NCBI RefSeq assembly: GCF_030815985.1
Contig: NZ_JAUSXM010000001.1
Span: forward strand, 3,782,001-3,846,000
From: Paenibacillus sp. W2I17
GTDB lineage: Bacteria > Bacillota > Bacilli > Paenibacillales > Paenibacillaceae
DNA: 64,000 nt
Direction: 5' to 3'
The notes beneath the pieces were generated by a model. The model did not search any database, was not told the DNA's origin, and saw only the letters and a list, made by a program, of their open reading frames with translations. Positions 37,150 to 46,257 of the stretch are shown here, piece by piece. Numbering within the stretch: position 1 is the stretch's first letter; every line of letters starts with the position of its first letter. Position numbers and translations under genes: made by a program.

Positions 37150-38250
37150 CTACGCCTGTACGCCGTTCTCGTAATTCAGTGCCTGCTTGCGGTTGTAACG
37201 CTCCAGTGCCAGCTCAATCATGCGATCCAGCAGTTCGGCATACGATACACCTGTCTCACGCCAAAGAAGTGGATACATGCTGTATGGTGTGAAACCAGGC
37301 ATGGTGTTGACTTCATTAATAAGCAAAGCGCCGTCATTTTTCCGAATGAAGAAATCCGCACGTGAAATGCCGTTACCTTCAATCGCACGGAACGCCTGCA
37401 AAGCTGCCTCGCGAATGCGATCTGCGGCCTCTGGGTCCAGTGGAGCTGGAATCAGCATCTGTGATTGACCATCAATATACTTAGCTGCATAGTCATAATA
37501 CTCACCGGAGGATACGATCTCACCTGGAACGGAAGCCATAGGCTCGTCATTACCGAGGACGCTGACCTCAACTTCGCGGGCTTCAACGAACTCCTCAATG
37601 ACAACCTTCGTATCATACCGAAGTGCGAACTCGACAGCTGTCTTCAGCTCATCGCGGTTACGTGCTTTGGAGATGCCTACACTGGAGCCCAGATTTGCCG
37701 GTTTGATAAAACAAGGATACCCCAGCTGATCTTCGACCTGTACGATCATTTCGTGCTCTGTCTGCTTCCATTGTGTCGCGTTAAAATACGTAAAGGCACA
37801 TTGGTCAATGCCAGCCTGTGCAAACAGCTTTTTCATGACCACTTTGTCCATGCCGCCAGCCGAAGCAAGTACACCTGCACCTACATACGGCATATCCGCC
37901 ATCTCGAACATGCCCTGAATGGTGCCATCCTCTCCAAACGTACCATGCAACAGAGGGAACATCACATCCAGCGCTTCTGCTCCGCCATACAAACGGCCAA
38001 ACAGGGCGTTCAGCGCATCCTGCGTTCCACCCGCCGATTGCTCCAGCTTCAGATCTTCAATCTGCGCGAACGGCGCATGCATGACAGGTCCTTTTTTCCA
38101 CGTCCCCTGCTTGGAGATATAAAAAGGAACCAGTTCATACTTTTCATAATCAAATGCGTTTGTTACAGCAAACGCCGTTTGCAGCGATACCTCATGCTCG
38201 CCCGATTTTCCGCCGTACACGACGCCTACTTTTAATTTATCCATACTCAT
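37150..38250 (-). CDS. ddl: D-alanine--D-alanine ligase
   Basis: A 366-residue ATP-grasp enzyme that joins two D-alanines for peptidoglycan precursors. The N-terminal KVGVVYGGKSGEHEVSL, LLHGTFGEDGTIQG, FIKPANLGSSVGISK and the C-terminal NEVNTMPGFTP are diagnostic. The omega-loop reads YYDYAAKYIDG, with the Tyr-Lys pair of true D-Ala-D-Ala ligases and not the pattern of VanA-type D-lactate ligases, so it should make the vancomycin-sensitive product. The ATG at 38250 has GGAGGG seven bases upstream. Ligase length is normal. Confidence 0.95.
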   Translation of the reverse strand: MSMDKLKVGVVYGGKSGEHEVSLQTAFAVTNAFDYEKYELVPFYISKQGTWKKGPVMHAPFAQIEDLKLEQSAGGTQDALNALFGRLYGGAEALDVMFPLLHGTFGEDGTIQGMFEMADMPYVGAGVLASAGGMDKVVMKKLFAQAGIDQCAFTYFNATQWKQTEHEMIVQVEDQLGYPCFIKPANLGSSVGISKARNRDELKTAVEFALRYDTKVVIEEFVEAREVEVSVLGNDEPMASVPGEIVSSGEYYDYAAKYIDGQSQMLIPAPLDPEAADRIREAALQAFRAIEGNGISRADFFIRKNDGALLINEVNTMPGFTPYSMYPLLWRETGVSYAELLDRMIELALERYNRKQALNYENGVQA

Positions 38251-38387
38251 GTGTACCCTCCGATTATCTGTGCCTGATGCTGTCATGCTTGCATGCTCAG
38301 CACCCTTGTTATTCTGCTTGCGTTATCTGGTCTTATTTTACACGGAACTGGATGTCTGCGTCACCGCATCCCGAAAATCTTTCGTCA

Positions 38388-39386
38388 TCAAAACTCATCT
38401 GCAATATGAAAAAGCCGGTATACCGTCCGCTCCGTCCAAGCGTAAGAATCCCGGTAATCCCAAAATCGGTGACGGCTGCTAACCGTATGTGCGTTAACAA
38501 GCGGCATACCGCCCGCATCAAACGCGGTCACAACGGTGCTGTGCTGAAATCGTCCATCTCCATCCCAATCGTAGAGAATAACATCGCCGAGCATCAGCTG
38601 CTCAGGACGCTCCACTTCTGTCGCAGTCAGACCCCAGCTGCTGCCTGACAAATAACGCTCCAGACTGTTGGAAACTGCCCAACTGTAACTCCACATTTCA
38701 GAGCCGTTCACATACCCTTTATACCACCAGCCGGCTTCTCTTCTACCAGTATAGTGGATGGGTGCGCCCCCTGCAAAGAGACATTGGGACACGTAATTGG
38801 TACAATCCACATCAAATTCCTCAAATGCCGGATTCCCCGCATTCCACCACCGATCTGCATAGGCAACTGCCAGATCTCTGCGATATGACTGTTGCCGTGA
38901 GCTTCTTCCTTGACCCAACACTTCCCGATTCAGCAGCGGCCGATTCATCGCCTGTACAAAATCAGCTTGTTGAAACGGACGTCCTTCCCCAGCAGGGCGA
39001 CGCTCCGGCACTTCTCGCTCGACCCACCCAATGATCCATCCACCACTCTGCCGCAGAAAGGTTAACCGCTCCCGCTCAATCCGGTCCTCCCGGTGGGTGA
39101 TCCCGCTCTTCTCGTAGAACAGTCTGCTGTACAATTGTACATCCACCACCGCTTCTTCCTGGCCATCCATAAGCGTGCGCACAAGCTTGGCGCTGGTCTC
39201 GCTGCGAAGAGGCACGGCGCGCCGCTTACGATACCATTCGTCCAGCCTTGCCATACGCTCTCCCCGTTCCACCACGAAGTCAGGATCGGTAACGATCCGT
39301 TCGCTGGTCTGTGGACGGTAGTCGATCTCACAGCGATTGTACTGGTTCACGTAAGTATATAAGGCACTCTTCCATTCCCGTTCCAA
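38388..39386 (-). CDS. Putative amidase domain-containing protein
   Basis: A 332-residue protein. The C-terminal part (about 175-330) is the putative amidase domain of the NlpC/P60-like papain fold: DCTNYVSQCLFAGG with the catalytic Cys, FQHSTVVTAFD with the His, and NAHTVSSRHRFWDYR. The N-terminal part (about 1-150) is an unassigned mixed domain. No signal peptide is visible. I place the start at a TTG (39386) because AAAGGGGG lies eight bases before it; the ATG seven codons upstream precedes this site. A wall-peptide substrate is possible, but the lack of an export signal is odd. Confidence 0.85.
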   Translation of the reverse strand: MEREWKSALYTYVNQYNRCEIDYRPQTSERIVTDPDFVVERGERMARLDEWYRKRRAVPLRSETSAKLVRTLMDGQEEAVVDVQLYSRLFYEKSGITHREDRIERERLTFLRQSGGWIIGWVEREVPERRPAGEGRPFQQADFVQAMNRPLLNREVLGQGRSSRQQSYRRDLAVAYADRWWNAGNPAFEEFDVDCTNYVSQCLFAGGAPIHYTGRREAGWWYKGYVNGSEMWSYSWAVSNSLERYLSGSSWGLTATEVERPEQLMLGDVILYDWDGDGRFQHSTVVTAFDAGGMPLVNAHTVSSRHRFWDYRDSYAWTERTVYRLFHIADEF

Positions 39387-39601
39387 GCCTATGTCCCCCT
39401 TTGGCATGAGTTCTGTCTGAATATTTCATTGCGTATATAAACTCCTACTATTCATATGAAAGGGTCTTCGGTTGTATGTACACGGCTCAGGAGGGAGATC
39501 TGAAATTCAGCAAATACAGGTACACGAGATATCTTATTCCTGCTCGCTTCACGAAAACGCCTTCATCGGTCCAAAAGCTTGCTTGATCAGGCAAAAAGAC
39601 C

Positions 39602-39677
39602 TTTACGTACGGAGGTGAAAACGGTATACTTAAAACTAAAGTTGTGATTATGAAATTACGTTTCATCTGATGAAACT
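39602..39677 (+). promoter_or_regulatory. acnA promoter with IclR-type palindromic operator
   Basis: TTTACG (39602-39607), 17 bases, then TATACT (39625-39630) form a plausible sigma-A promoter. Downstream lie the overlapping palindromes ATGAAA-N5-TTTCAT (39650-39666) and GTTTCATCTGATGAAAC (39660-39676). The second, with the following T, agrees at 16 of 18 positions with the palindrome in the leader of the IclR gene at 53212. The rest of the 380-base region before acnA holds no gene that I can see; a short inverted repeat (AAGAACA/TGTTCTT) lies at about 39686-39714. Confidence 0.6.
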
Positions 39678-39768
39678 AACGAACAAGAACACGGAACGAT
39701 GAAGGCCTGTTCTTCACCTAAATGAACGTTTTCTTCATCTCACCGACACATCCCAAGGAGGTACATGT

Positions 39769-42483
39769 ATGTCAGCAAAGAATCATTTCTCCGCCGCTCG
39801 CAGTCTTGAGGTTGGAGGCAAGTCTTACCGCTACTACAGTCTCGATGCTCTTCAGGAAAACGGCCACGGCGATCTTTCCAGGCTTCCTTTCTCCATTAAA
39901 GTGTTGCTTGAAGCAGCAATTCGTCAATTCGACGGACGTGCCATCACCGAAGAACACGTAAAACAACTGACCGGCTGGGCAGATGGCCGTGACAATAACA
40001 AGGAAATTCCATTCATCCCTGCACGTATCGTTCTGCAAGATTTCACCGGTGTACCGGTTGTCGTTGACCTCGCTGCAATGCGTGATACTGTGAAAAAAGC
40101 AGGCGGCGATCCAAAACAAATCAACCCGCTCGTACCGGTCGATCTCGTTATCGACCACTCCGTTATGGTTGATGCTTTTGGTACCAACGATGCACTTGAT
40201 TACAATATCAAAGTTGAGTTCGAGCGTAATGAAGAGCGTTACCGCTTCTTGCGTTGGGCACAAACGGCATTCAACAACTTCCGTGCAGTTCCACCATCCA
40301 CAGGGATCGTTCACCAGGTTAACCTGGAGTATCTGGCTTCCGTGGCAGCAACAAAAACCGTTGACGGCGAAACCGTTGTATTTCCGGATTCCCTCGTAGG
40401 TACAGACTCCCATACCACCATGATCAACGGACTTGGCGTTGTTGGTTGGGGTGTTGGTGGAATCGAGGCCGAAGCAGGTATGCTGGGCCAACCGCTTTAT
40501 TTTGTAACACCGGACGTTATCGGTTTCAAACTGACAGGCAGCCTGAGCGAAGGCGCAACAGCAACGGATCTGGCACTGACCGTTACCCAATTGCTTCGTA
40601 AAAAAGGCGTTGTTGGTAAATTCGTTGAGTTCTACGGACCAGGCCTTGCCAACATCGGTCTGGCTGACCGTGCAACAGTAGCCAACATGGCACCAGAATA
40701 TGGCGCAACGATCGGTTTCTTCCCTGTTGATAGTGAAACGTTGAACTATTTGCGTAACACTGGCCGTCCTGACGAACAGGTTGAATTGGTTGAAGCTTAT
40801 TACAAAGCTCAAGGCATGTTCCGTACTTCCAGCACCGTTGATCCTGAATTCACAGATGTGATTGAACTGGATCTCGGCTCTGTTGTACCAAGTCTTGCCG
40901 GACCAAAACGTCCACAGGATCGCATCGAACTGACACAAATGAAAGAAAGCTTCAACAGCATCATCCGCACACCTGTAGATAAAGGCGGCTACGGTCTGAG
41001 CGATGAGAAAATCGAACAATCCGTACCTGTGAAGCATCCGGACGGTTCCAACAGTGAACTGAAGGCAGGCGCTGTTGTGATCGCGGCGATCACAAGTTGT
41101 ACGAACACTTCGAATCCAAGTGTTATGGTTGGAGCGGGACTACTGGCGAAAAAAGCAGTTGAACGCGGCCTGACCAAACCAGGATATGTGAAAAGCAGTC
41201 TGACACCAGGTTCCCTTGTTGTTACCGAGTACCTGGAAAAAGCAGGTCTGATCACGTACCTCGACAAACTCGGATTCAACGTTGCGGGCTACGGTTGTGC
41301 AACATGTATCGGTAACTCCGGTCCACTGCCGGACGAAGTGAGCGAAGCTATTGCTGAGAACGATATGACCGTAGCGGCTGTATTGTCTGGTAACCGTAAC
41401 TTCGAAGGCCGTGTGCATGCACAGGTCAAAGCCAACTACCTGGCATCACCACCACTCGTTGTGGCATATGCACTTGCGGGTACAGTAAATATTGACTTTG
41501 AAACCGATCCAATCGGTTATGATACGAACAATGAGCCTGTGTTCCTGAAAGACCTCTGGCCTACCTCCGAGGAAATCAAGGATACCATCGCTAGTTCCCT
41601 GAACGCTCAGATGTTCCGCAACAAGTACGAGAACGTATTTACAGCCAACGAGCGTTGGAATGCAATCTCTGTACCGGAAGGTGAATTGTACGAGTGGGAC
41701 CCGAACTCCACGTACATTCAGAATCCTCCGTTCTTCCAGGAGCTTGGCGACAAGTTGAACGATATCGCAGATATCCGTTCTGCACGTGTTATGGCATTGC
41801 TTGCGGATTCCGTAACAACGGATCACATCTCGCCAGCAGGTAATATTGCACCATCCAGCCCGGCTGGACTGTACCTGAAAGAGCATGGCGTAGAGCGCAA
41901 AGACTTCAACTCCTACGGTTCACGCCGTGGTAACCATGAAGTCATGATGCGTGGTACATTCGCCAACATTCGTATTCGTAACCAGGTGGCTCCGGGCACC
42001 GAGGGCGGCATCACGAAGTACCTGCCAACGGACGAAGAAATGTCCATCTACGATGCTTCCATGAAGTATCAGGATGAAGGACAGAACCTGATCGTTATCG
42101 CAGGTAAAGAGTATGGTACAGGAAGCTCCCGTGACTGGGCGGCAAAAGGAACATTCTTGCTCGGCGTCAAAGCCGTTATCGCGGAAAGCTTCGAGCGGAT
42201 TCACCGCAGTAACTTGGTGGGCATGGGCGTAATGCCATTGCAATTCCAGGAAGGTCACGGCTGGTCCAGCCTTGGTCTGAACGGACGTGAAACGTATGAC
42301 ATTACTGGCCTCAGCAATGATGTGAAGCCAGGACAAGAGTTGAAAGTTACCGTAACTCGTGAAGACGGTACACAGTTCGAATTCCCTGTCATCGCTCGTC
42401 TGGACAGCATGGTTGACGTGGATTACTACCATAACGGCGGTATCCTGCAAACCGTATTGCGTCAAATGATGAAAAAGGCTTAA
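39769..42483 (+). CDS. acnA: Aconitate hydratase
   Basis: A 904-residue aconitase of the AcnA/IRP1 type, which interconverts citrate and isocitrate in the TCA cycle with a 4Fe-4S cluster. Cluster cysteines lie in [12 protein letters not shown] (about residue 445) and [13 protein letters not shown] (about 510). The active-site stretches [40 protein letters not shown] and [14 protein letters not shown] are present. In other Bacilli this protein also binds RNA. AAGGAGG precedes the ATG. It is a single-gene unit with its own promoter region, a probable operator and a very strong terminator. Confidence 0.97.
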   Translation: MSAKNHFSAARSLEVGGKSYRYYSLDALQENGHGDLSRLPFSIKVLLEAAIRQFDGRAITEEHVKQLTGWADGRDNNKEIPFIPARIVLQDFTGVPVVVDLAAMRDTVKKAGGDPKQINPLVPVDLVIDHSVMVDAFGTNDALDYNIKVEFERNEERYRFLRWAQTAFNNFRAVPPSTGIVHQVNLEYLASVAATKTVDGETVVFPDSLVGTDSHTTMINGLGVVGWGVGGIEAEAGMLGQPLYFVTPDVIGFKLTGSLSEGATATDLALTVTQLLRKKGVVGKFVEFYGPGLANIGLADRATVANMAPEYGATIGFFPVDSETLNYLRNTGRPDEQVELVEAYYKAQGMFRTSSTVDPEFTDVIELDLGSVVPSLAGPKRPQDRIELTQMKESFNSIIRTPVDKGGYGLSDEKIEQSVPVKHPDGSNSELKAGAVVIAAITSCTNTSNPSVMVGAGLLAKKAVERGLTKPGYVKSSLTPGSLVVTEYLEKAGLITYLDKLGFNVAGYGCATCIGNSGPLPDEVSEAIAENDMTVAAVLSGNRNFEGRVHAQVKANYLASPPLVVAYALAGTVNIDFETDPIGYDTNNEPVFLKDLWPTSEEIKDTIASSLNAQMFRNKYENVFTANERWNAISVPEGELYEWDPNSTYIQNPPFFQELGDKLNDIADIRSARVMALLADSVTTDHISPAGNIAPSSPAGLYLKEHGVERKDFNSYGSRRGNHEVMMRGTFANIRIRNQVAPGTEGGITKYLPTDEEMSIYDASMKYQDEGQNLIVIAGKEYGTGSSRDWAAKGTFLLGVKAVIAESFERIHRSNLVGMGVMPLQFQEGHGWSSLGLNGRETYDITGLSNDVKPGQELKVTVTREDGTQFEFPVIARLDSMVDVDYYHNGGILQTVLRQMMKKA

Positions 42484-42515
42484 TGACATAAATCATTAAT
42501 GTGATGAAGTTATAC

Positions 42516-42564
42516 AAAAAAGCTCCCCATCACGTGCGATCTGCACGTGATGGGGAGCTTTTTT
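42516..42564. terminator. Strong terminator of acnA
   Basis: Perfect 22-base arms (AAAAAAGCTCCCCATC... and complement) around the loop GATCT, with six T at the end. The A-run on the other side lets it also work for the convergent gene at 42624. Confidence 0.95.
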
Positions 42565-42623
42565 GGCTTTGCTTTTTATAATCGGTATACATTTAAAAAT
42601 CAATTTTCAAGGCCAGCTGCCTT

Positions 42624-42833
42624 CTAATGCCCAATGTGATGTGAGGCTTGATCTAACAGTTGAATCGTGCCCATGATCAGAAACAAACACGACAGAGCAA
42701 TTAACGAGCCGCCTACCCATCTAGACATGATCACTCGCTCCGTAATCTGTTTTTCCGAAGCATCCGTTACCTTTTGTGGATACACGAGAAACATTAGCCC
42801 TGCGCTAATGAACAGTACAGCCATTATAATCAA
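42624..42833 (-). CDS. Small two-helix membrane protein, unknown function
   Basis: A 69-residue protein with two hydrophobic segments (about 2-18 and 42-60) separated by a polar loop, YPQKVTDASEKQITERV. Such small proteins resemble DUF6199-like or YidH-like families, but I do not recognise it. A TTG start at 42833 has GGAGGGG six bases upstream; the ATG three codons later is an alternative. It lies 13 bases after vanZ in the same direction. Confidence 0.65.
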   Translation of the reverse strand: MIIMAVLFISAGLMFLVYPQKVTDASEKQITERVIMSRWVGGSLIALSCLFLIMGTIQLLDQASHHIGH

Positions 42834-42846
42834 GTTGTTCCCCTCC

Positions 42847-43407
42847 TTACACGTGACTTTCCTTAGAATTTAACTTTTTCGTCGTCACGCGGGATTCTCC
42901 TCCCACCAAGACCTTTTTCAGGCCGATGGCCATGGTATAAATGCTATATCCAATGAAGCCGCCAAGCGTATTGAGCATCAGATCATCCACATCAAATATG
43001 CCCATGCCAGTCACTAACTGAGTCACTTCATAGCCCAGACTGAGCAGCAGAGACAGTAAGAGTACCTTTACTCCAGAGAATAACTTGTTGCCCGTCACCA
43101 CAGGAATGAAGATGCCCAGAGGGATAAAGGCCAGTATATTGCCTACCAGATGGATTGCGGTGCCAGGACGATGTAACGACAGACTGTTCCAGTCTCGTGA
43201 GATTTCCTGAAATGGTGTCAGGTTGACGGTTCGCGTATGGACCAGATCCGGTTGTTGCAAGAACGCCATCAGTCGATCCTTCACGATGCCAAAATCGACC
43301 GGGCTTCCTTTAAACAGGATCAGCTTAGTCAGCAAATATAAATAGATAATGAAAATGGCACTCCAAAGGATGTAATGTTTGCTTTGCTTCTGGTTGTTTT
43401 GCTTCAT
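42847..43407 (-). CDS. vanZ: VanZ family membrane protein
   Basis: A 186-residue membrane protein with about four to five helices and the VanZ-like core: NLTPFQEISRDWN, HLVGNILAFIPLGIFIPV and FDVDDLMLNTLGGFIGY. VanZ proteins give low-level resistance to teicoplanin and other lipoglycopeptides by an unclear mechanism. GGGAGGC precedes the ATG. It follows the vanY-like gene by 27 bases. Confidence 0.9.
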   Translation of the reverse strand: MKQNNQKQSKHYILWSAIFIIYLYLLTKLILFKGSPVDFGIVKDRLMAFLQQPDLVHTRTVNLTPFQEISRDWNSLSLHRPGTAIHLVGNILAFIPLGIFIPVVTGNKLFSGVKVLLLSLLLSLGYEVTQLVTGMGIFDVDDLMLNTLGGFIGYSIYTMAIGLKKVLVGGESRVTTKKLNSKESHV

Positions 43408-43434
43408 GTTGTTTTGCCTCCCTTGCGTTGCCTG

Positions 43435-44298
43435 TTATTTCTTTACGGTGACAATGACGCCATCCATGTTATCACCCGATATTTCAGTTTGGCCTTGCTC
43501 AGGTATGTAAACGGTTGTGTCTCGGGTGGCTCGATAATAGCGGATATGATACTCCTCTTCCTCTACTGCCACAGTAATGTTCTCTTTCTCTTTAAGCATA
43601 TCGAGATACTCTTCCAGCACCAGATTATTCTTATACATGACAGCACTGTGCGGCAGCCCTACATATCGAAAGTGCCATGGTTCATACTGAATACCCGTGA
43701 TGCGCACTTTATCCTTTGGGTAACGTAAAATAAATCCGTATTTCCATGCATTCTTCTCCAGCCATGCACCCTCTGGTGCTTCATTCATGGCAGCCAAGCT
43801 GGAGCCAATATCCAGAGATAACCCAAGATTGTGCTCACTGTGTCCCGCAGGAAGTGCATAGTCTGAACCCTTTTCCCGATATAACTCGTCCTGCTTTTCA
43901 AAATCCCTGTACCCGCTGCTGACGAGAAAATATCTGACTCCCTCTTCGCCTGCTGCTTCAACCATCCTCTGAAACTCCTGCGCCACCTGTCGTGATAACA
44001 TGATTTTCTGATCCAGTATCCCATATCCACGAAGCAGATCATCCTCATGTGCCACATATACAATATCGGATTTAACTCCTTCCGGGTGAACGGGGTATTG
44101 CTTATCCACCAGTAACAAGTTGCCCTTATGTACCTGATCCTGAATATTTCCGGTGACGGATACGGTATAACCTGCTGGATTTTCACGCGTATTCTGGATC
44201 TCGATGGGCAACTCATCCTTCTGCTGAATCCATCCCGGTGATTGTGTAACGATATATCCGATCAAAATGATACATATTAAAAAGCCCCACTTTTTCAT
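43435..44298 (-). CDS. vanY: D-alanyl-D-alanine carboxypeptidase, VanY/M15B family
   Basis: A 287-residue membrane-anchored enzyme with one N-terminal helix (about 3-22). The M15 zinc site is seen in SEHNLGLSLDIG (His and Asp ligands) and EPWHFRYVG (Glu base and third ligand His); SSGYRDFEKQDELY is also typical. It removes the last D-Ala from wall precursors, which lowers glycopeptide binding. The ATG at 44298 follows GGAGGAACAAGC; a longer frame to 44394 lacks a site. A beta-rich C-terminal extension follows the catalytic domain. Confidence 0.93.
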   Translation of the reverse strand: MKKWGFLICIILIGYIVTQSPGWIQQKDELPIEIQNTRENPAGYTVSVTGNIQDQVHKGNLLLVDKQYPVHPEGVKSDIVYVAHEDDLLRGYGILDQKIMLSRQVAQEFQRMVEAAGEEGVRYFLVSSGYRDFEKQDELYREKGSDYALPAGHSEHNLGLSLDIGSSLAAMNEAPEGAWLEKNAWKYGFILRYPKDKVRITGIQYEPWHFRYVGLPHSAVMYKNNLVLEEYLDMLKEKENITVAVEEEEYHIRYYRATRDTTVYIPEQGQTEISGDNMDGVIVTVKK

Positions 44299-44344
44299 GC
44301 TTGTTCCTCCTTTTACCTCATACATCAAGGATAGACAACACAAG

Positions 44345-44384
44345 TTAAAGAAAAAGCAGGGCAATTTTAAAGTTTTTCTTAAAT
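44345..44384 (-). promoter_or_regulatory. Phased TTTAA repeats upstream of vanY, possible VanR-type box
   Basis: On the minus strand TTTAAG, TTTAAA and TTTAAC occur at spacings of 12 and 22 bases, roughly one and two helical turns, in the 98 bases between the kinase gene and vanY. OmpR-family regulators bind such direct repeats. This is a suggestion only; AT-rich sequence can produce it by chance. Confidence 0.3.
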
Positions 44385-44396
44385 TTGACGTCAACC

Positions 44397-45485
44397 TTAT
44401 TGGAAGACGGGCAAACGAACTTCGAACTGCGTCCGTACCACATCGCTCTGGGCCGAGATTGTACCGTCATGCTGCTCCACAATATTGCGAGCGATAAACA
44501 GGCCGAGGCCTGTCCCACCCTCCTGAGGAGTCCGGGCACGATCTCCGGTGTAATACATATCGAAGATATGTGGCAATTCCTCCGGACGAATATGTCCACC
44601 ATAGTTAATTACCTGAATGATGACCTGTTCTGCATCCCGATATCCATTAATATCTACGTACATGCCATCCTTGCCATGCCGTGCAGCGTTAATTAGCAGA
44701 TTCTCGAACACACGTGCCAGCAGCTCGCCATCACCGGAGACCGTAAGGTCAGTGTCTATTTTTAGTCGGGCGACTAGTTGATTCTTTTCAAATACAGGAT
44801 AGAGTTCTTCGTTCATCTGCTTTAGCAGTTCGCTAAGATCCAGCTGTGTCTTGTTTATAGGCAACATGCCATAATTCATACGGGTAATTTCGAACAAATC
44901 ATCAATCAGCTTCTCCAGACGCTGTGATTTGGTGAATGCAATCGATGTAAAGTGCCGCACCTGCTCCTCCGTCAACTGATCATCCTTCATGAGCAGATCC
45001 AAATATCCAAGCACAGACGTCAGCGGGGTTCGCAGGTCATGCGCCAGATTGACGACAAGTTGGTCCTTACTATTTTCAGCAAAATCCCCTCTTTCTACCG
45101 CTTCCTTTAGTTTCTCACTTGCCAAATTCACATCCTCTGCAATCGTTCCTAACTCGTCCTTCGAGGAGATCTGCACACGATGCTGGAAGTCTCCATTGGC
45201 CAAATGTCTGATCCCTGTAGAAATGTCCTTGAAATACGTCGCGTAAGGCTTGGTAAACCAGAAGAAAAATAGAATGGCGAGTGGGATAAATAAGATCATG
45301 AAGAAATAGATATCCCCGATACTTCTCATAAAATGACGATATTCAGCAAGCTGATCTTCTGCACGGACACCCGAATAATAGGCTTGTAAAAGCTTGTAAA
45401 TCCCATAAGTGATTGCGCCAGAGGCAAGCATGCTTAAACCTAACAACATAATCATGGTTGTGCGAAAACTTCTTCTTTTAGTCAT
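44397..45485 (-). CDS. Sensor histidine kinase, VanS-like
   Basis: A 362-residue membrane kinase with helices at about 10-30 and 53-70 and only a short extracellular loop, so it probably senses the membrane or lipid-bound ligands. A HAMP domain follows (about 72-125), then the H-box NLAHDLRTPLTSVLGYLD (His near 150), the N-box NLLINAARHG and the G-box GGTGLGLFIARNIVEQHDG. These resemble VanS kinases. Its start overlaps the end of the response regulator gene by eight bases. Confidence 0.9.
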   Translation of the reverse strand: MTKRRSFRTTMIMLLGLSMLASGAITYGIYKLLQAYYSGVRAEDQLAEYRHFMRSIGDIYFFMILFIPLAILFFFWFTKPYATYFKDISTGIRHLANGDFQHRVQISSKDELGTIAEDVNLASEKLKEAVERGDFAENSKDQLVVNLAHDLRTPLTSVLGYLDLLMKDDQLTEEQVRHFTSIAFTKSQRLEKLIDDLFEITRMNYGMLPINKTQLDLSELLKQMNEELYPVFEKNQLVARLKIDTDLTVSGDGELLARVFENLLINAARHGKDGMYVDINGYRDAEQVIIQVINYGGHIRPEELPHIFDMYYTGDRARTPQEGGTGLGLFIARNIVEQHDGTISAQSDVVRTQFEVRLPVFQ

Positions 45486-46173
45486 TAAACGTGTACCCCA
45501 CGCCCCAGATGGTTTTGATAAACTTGTTCTTGTTCACATCTTCCCCCAGCTTTTTGCGCAGGGTTCGAATGTGGACCATCACGGTATTCCCACTCTCGTA
45601 ATAGGCTTCTCCCCATACCTGTTCAAAAATGTTTTCTGCACTGAACACCTGCTTGGGGTGGCTCGCGAGCAGATACAAAATGTCGAATTCCTTCGGTGTT
45701 AGTTCCACCGGTTTGCCGTAGAGTGTAACACGATGTTGATCTGGCGTGATGATGAGCCCGCCCTTCTCCAGAATGGACCTCTGCACAGGCGCAGACTGGC
45801 TGAATTGGAGAGAACGACGCAACTGGGAGTTAACCCGGGCAACAAGCTCCATCGGATTAAACGGTTTGGTCATATAATCGTCCGCACCCATCACAAGTCC
45901 CGTAATTTTGTCCATATCTGACGTTTTGGCACTCAGGAAAATGATCGGTAAATGATGCTGCTCCCGAATTTTACGGGTCACCTCATACCCATCCATGCCA
46001 GGCATCATAATGTCCAGAATCGCCAAATCTATCGCTTGGGTCTGAACAGCTTGAACCGCCGCCTTCCCGTCAAAGGCCTTAACGGTGTGATATCCTTCTT
46101 TTTGTAAATGTAAAGCAACCAGATCAGCGATCTCAACTTCATCGTCTGCGATCAGAATCGTAATTCGCTTCAT
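45478..46173 (-). CDS. OmpR-family response regulator, VanR-like
   Basis: A 231-residue regulator. The receiver domain has DDEVEIADLV, the phosphorylated Asp in LAILDIMMPGMDGYE and Lys in DDYMTKPFNPMELVARV. The winged-helix DNA-binding domain follows from about residue 130 (LTPKEFDILYLLASHP) and ends KTIWGVGYTF. This is the VanR pattern. It is the first gene of the vanRS-YZ-like transcript and is divergent from a WYL regulator, 84 bases away. Confidence 0.93.
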   Translation of the reverse strand: MKRITILIADDEVEIADLVALHLQKEGYHTVKAFDGKAAVQAVQTQAIDLAILDIMMPGMDGYEVTRKIREQHHLPIIFLSAKTSDMDKITGLVMGADDYMTKPFNPMELVARVNSQLRRSLQFSQSAPVQRSILEKGGLIITPDQHRVTLYGKPVELTPKEFDILYLLASHPKQVFSAENIFEQVWGEAYYESGNTVMVHIRTLRKKLGEDVNKNKFIKTIWGVGYTFND

Positions 46174-46257
46174 TGCTTATTCCACTCCTATGTGTGATGC
46201 TCAACAATATAACATATTTGAATCCAACAGATAAACCAATGAAAGGAATCCATACAT

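Noticed and set aside
37150..38250. VanA-type D-Ala-D-Lac ligase near the van-like cluster
   Set aside because: The omega-loop YYDYAAKYIDG is that of D-Ala-D-Ala ligases, so it is housekeeping Ddl.
39772..41037. A 421-codon open frame opposite the first half of acnA
   Set aside because: Same reason: the aconitase sequence explains the region, and the antisense frame is rich in Cys/His without any family pattern.
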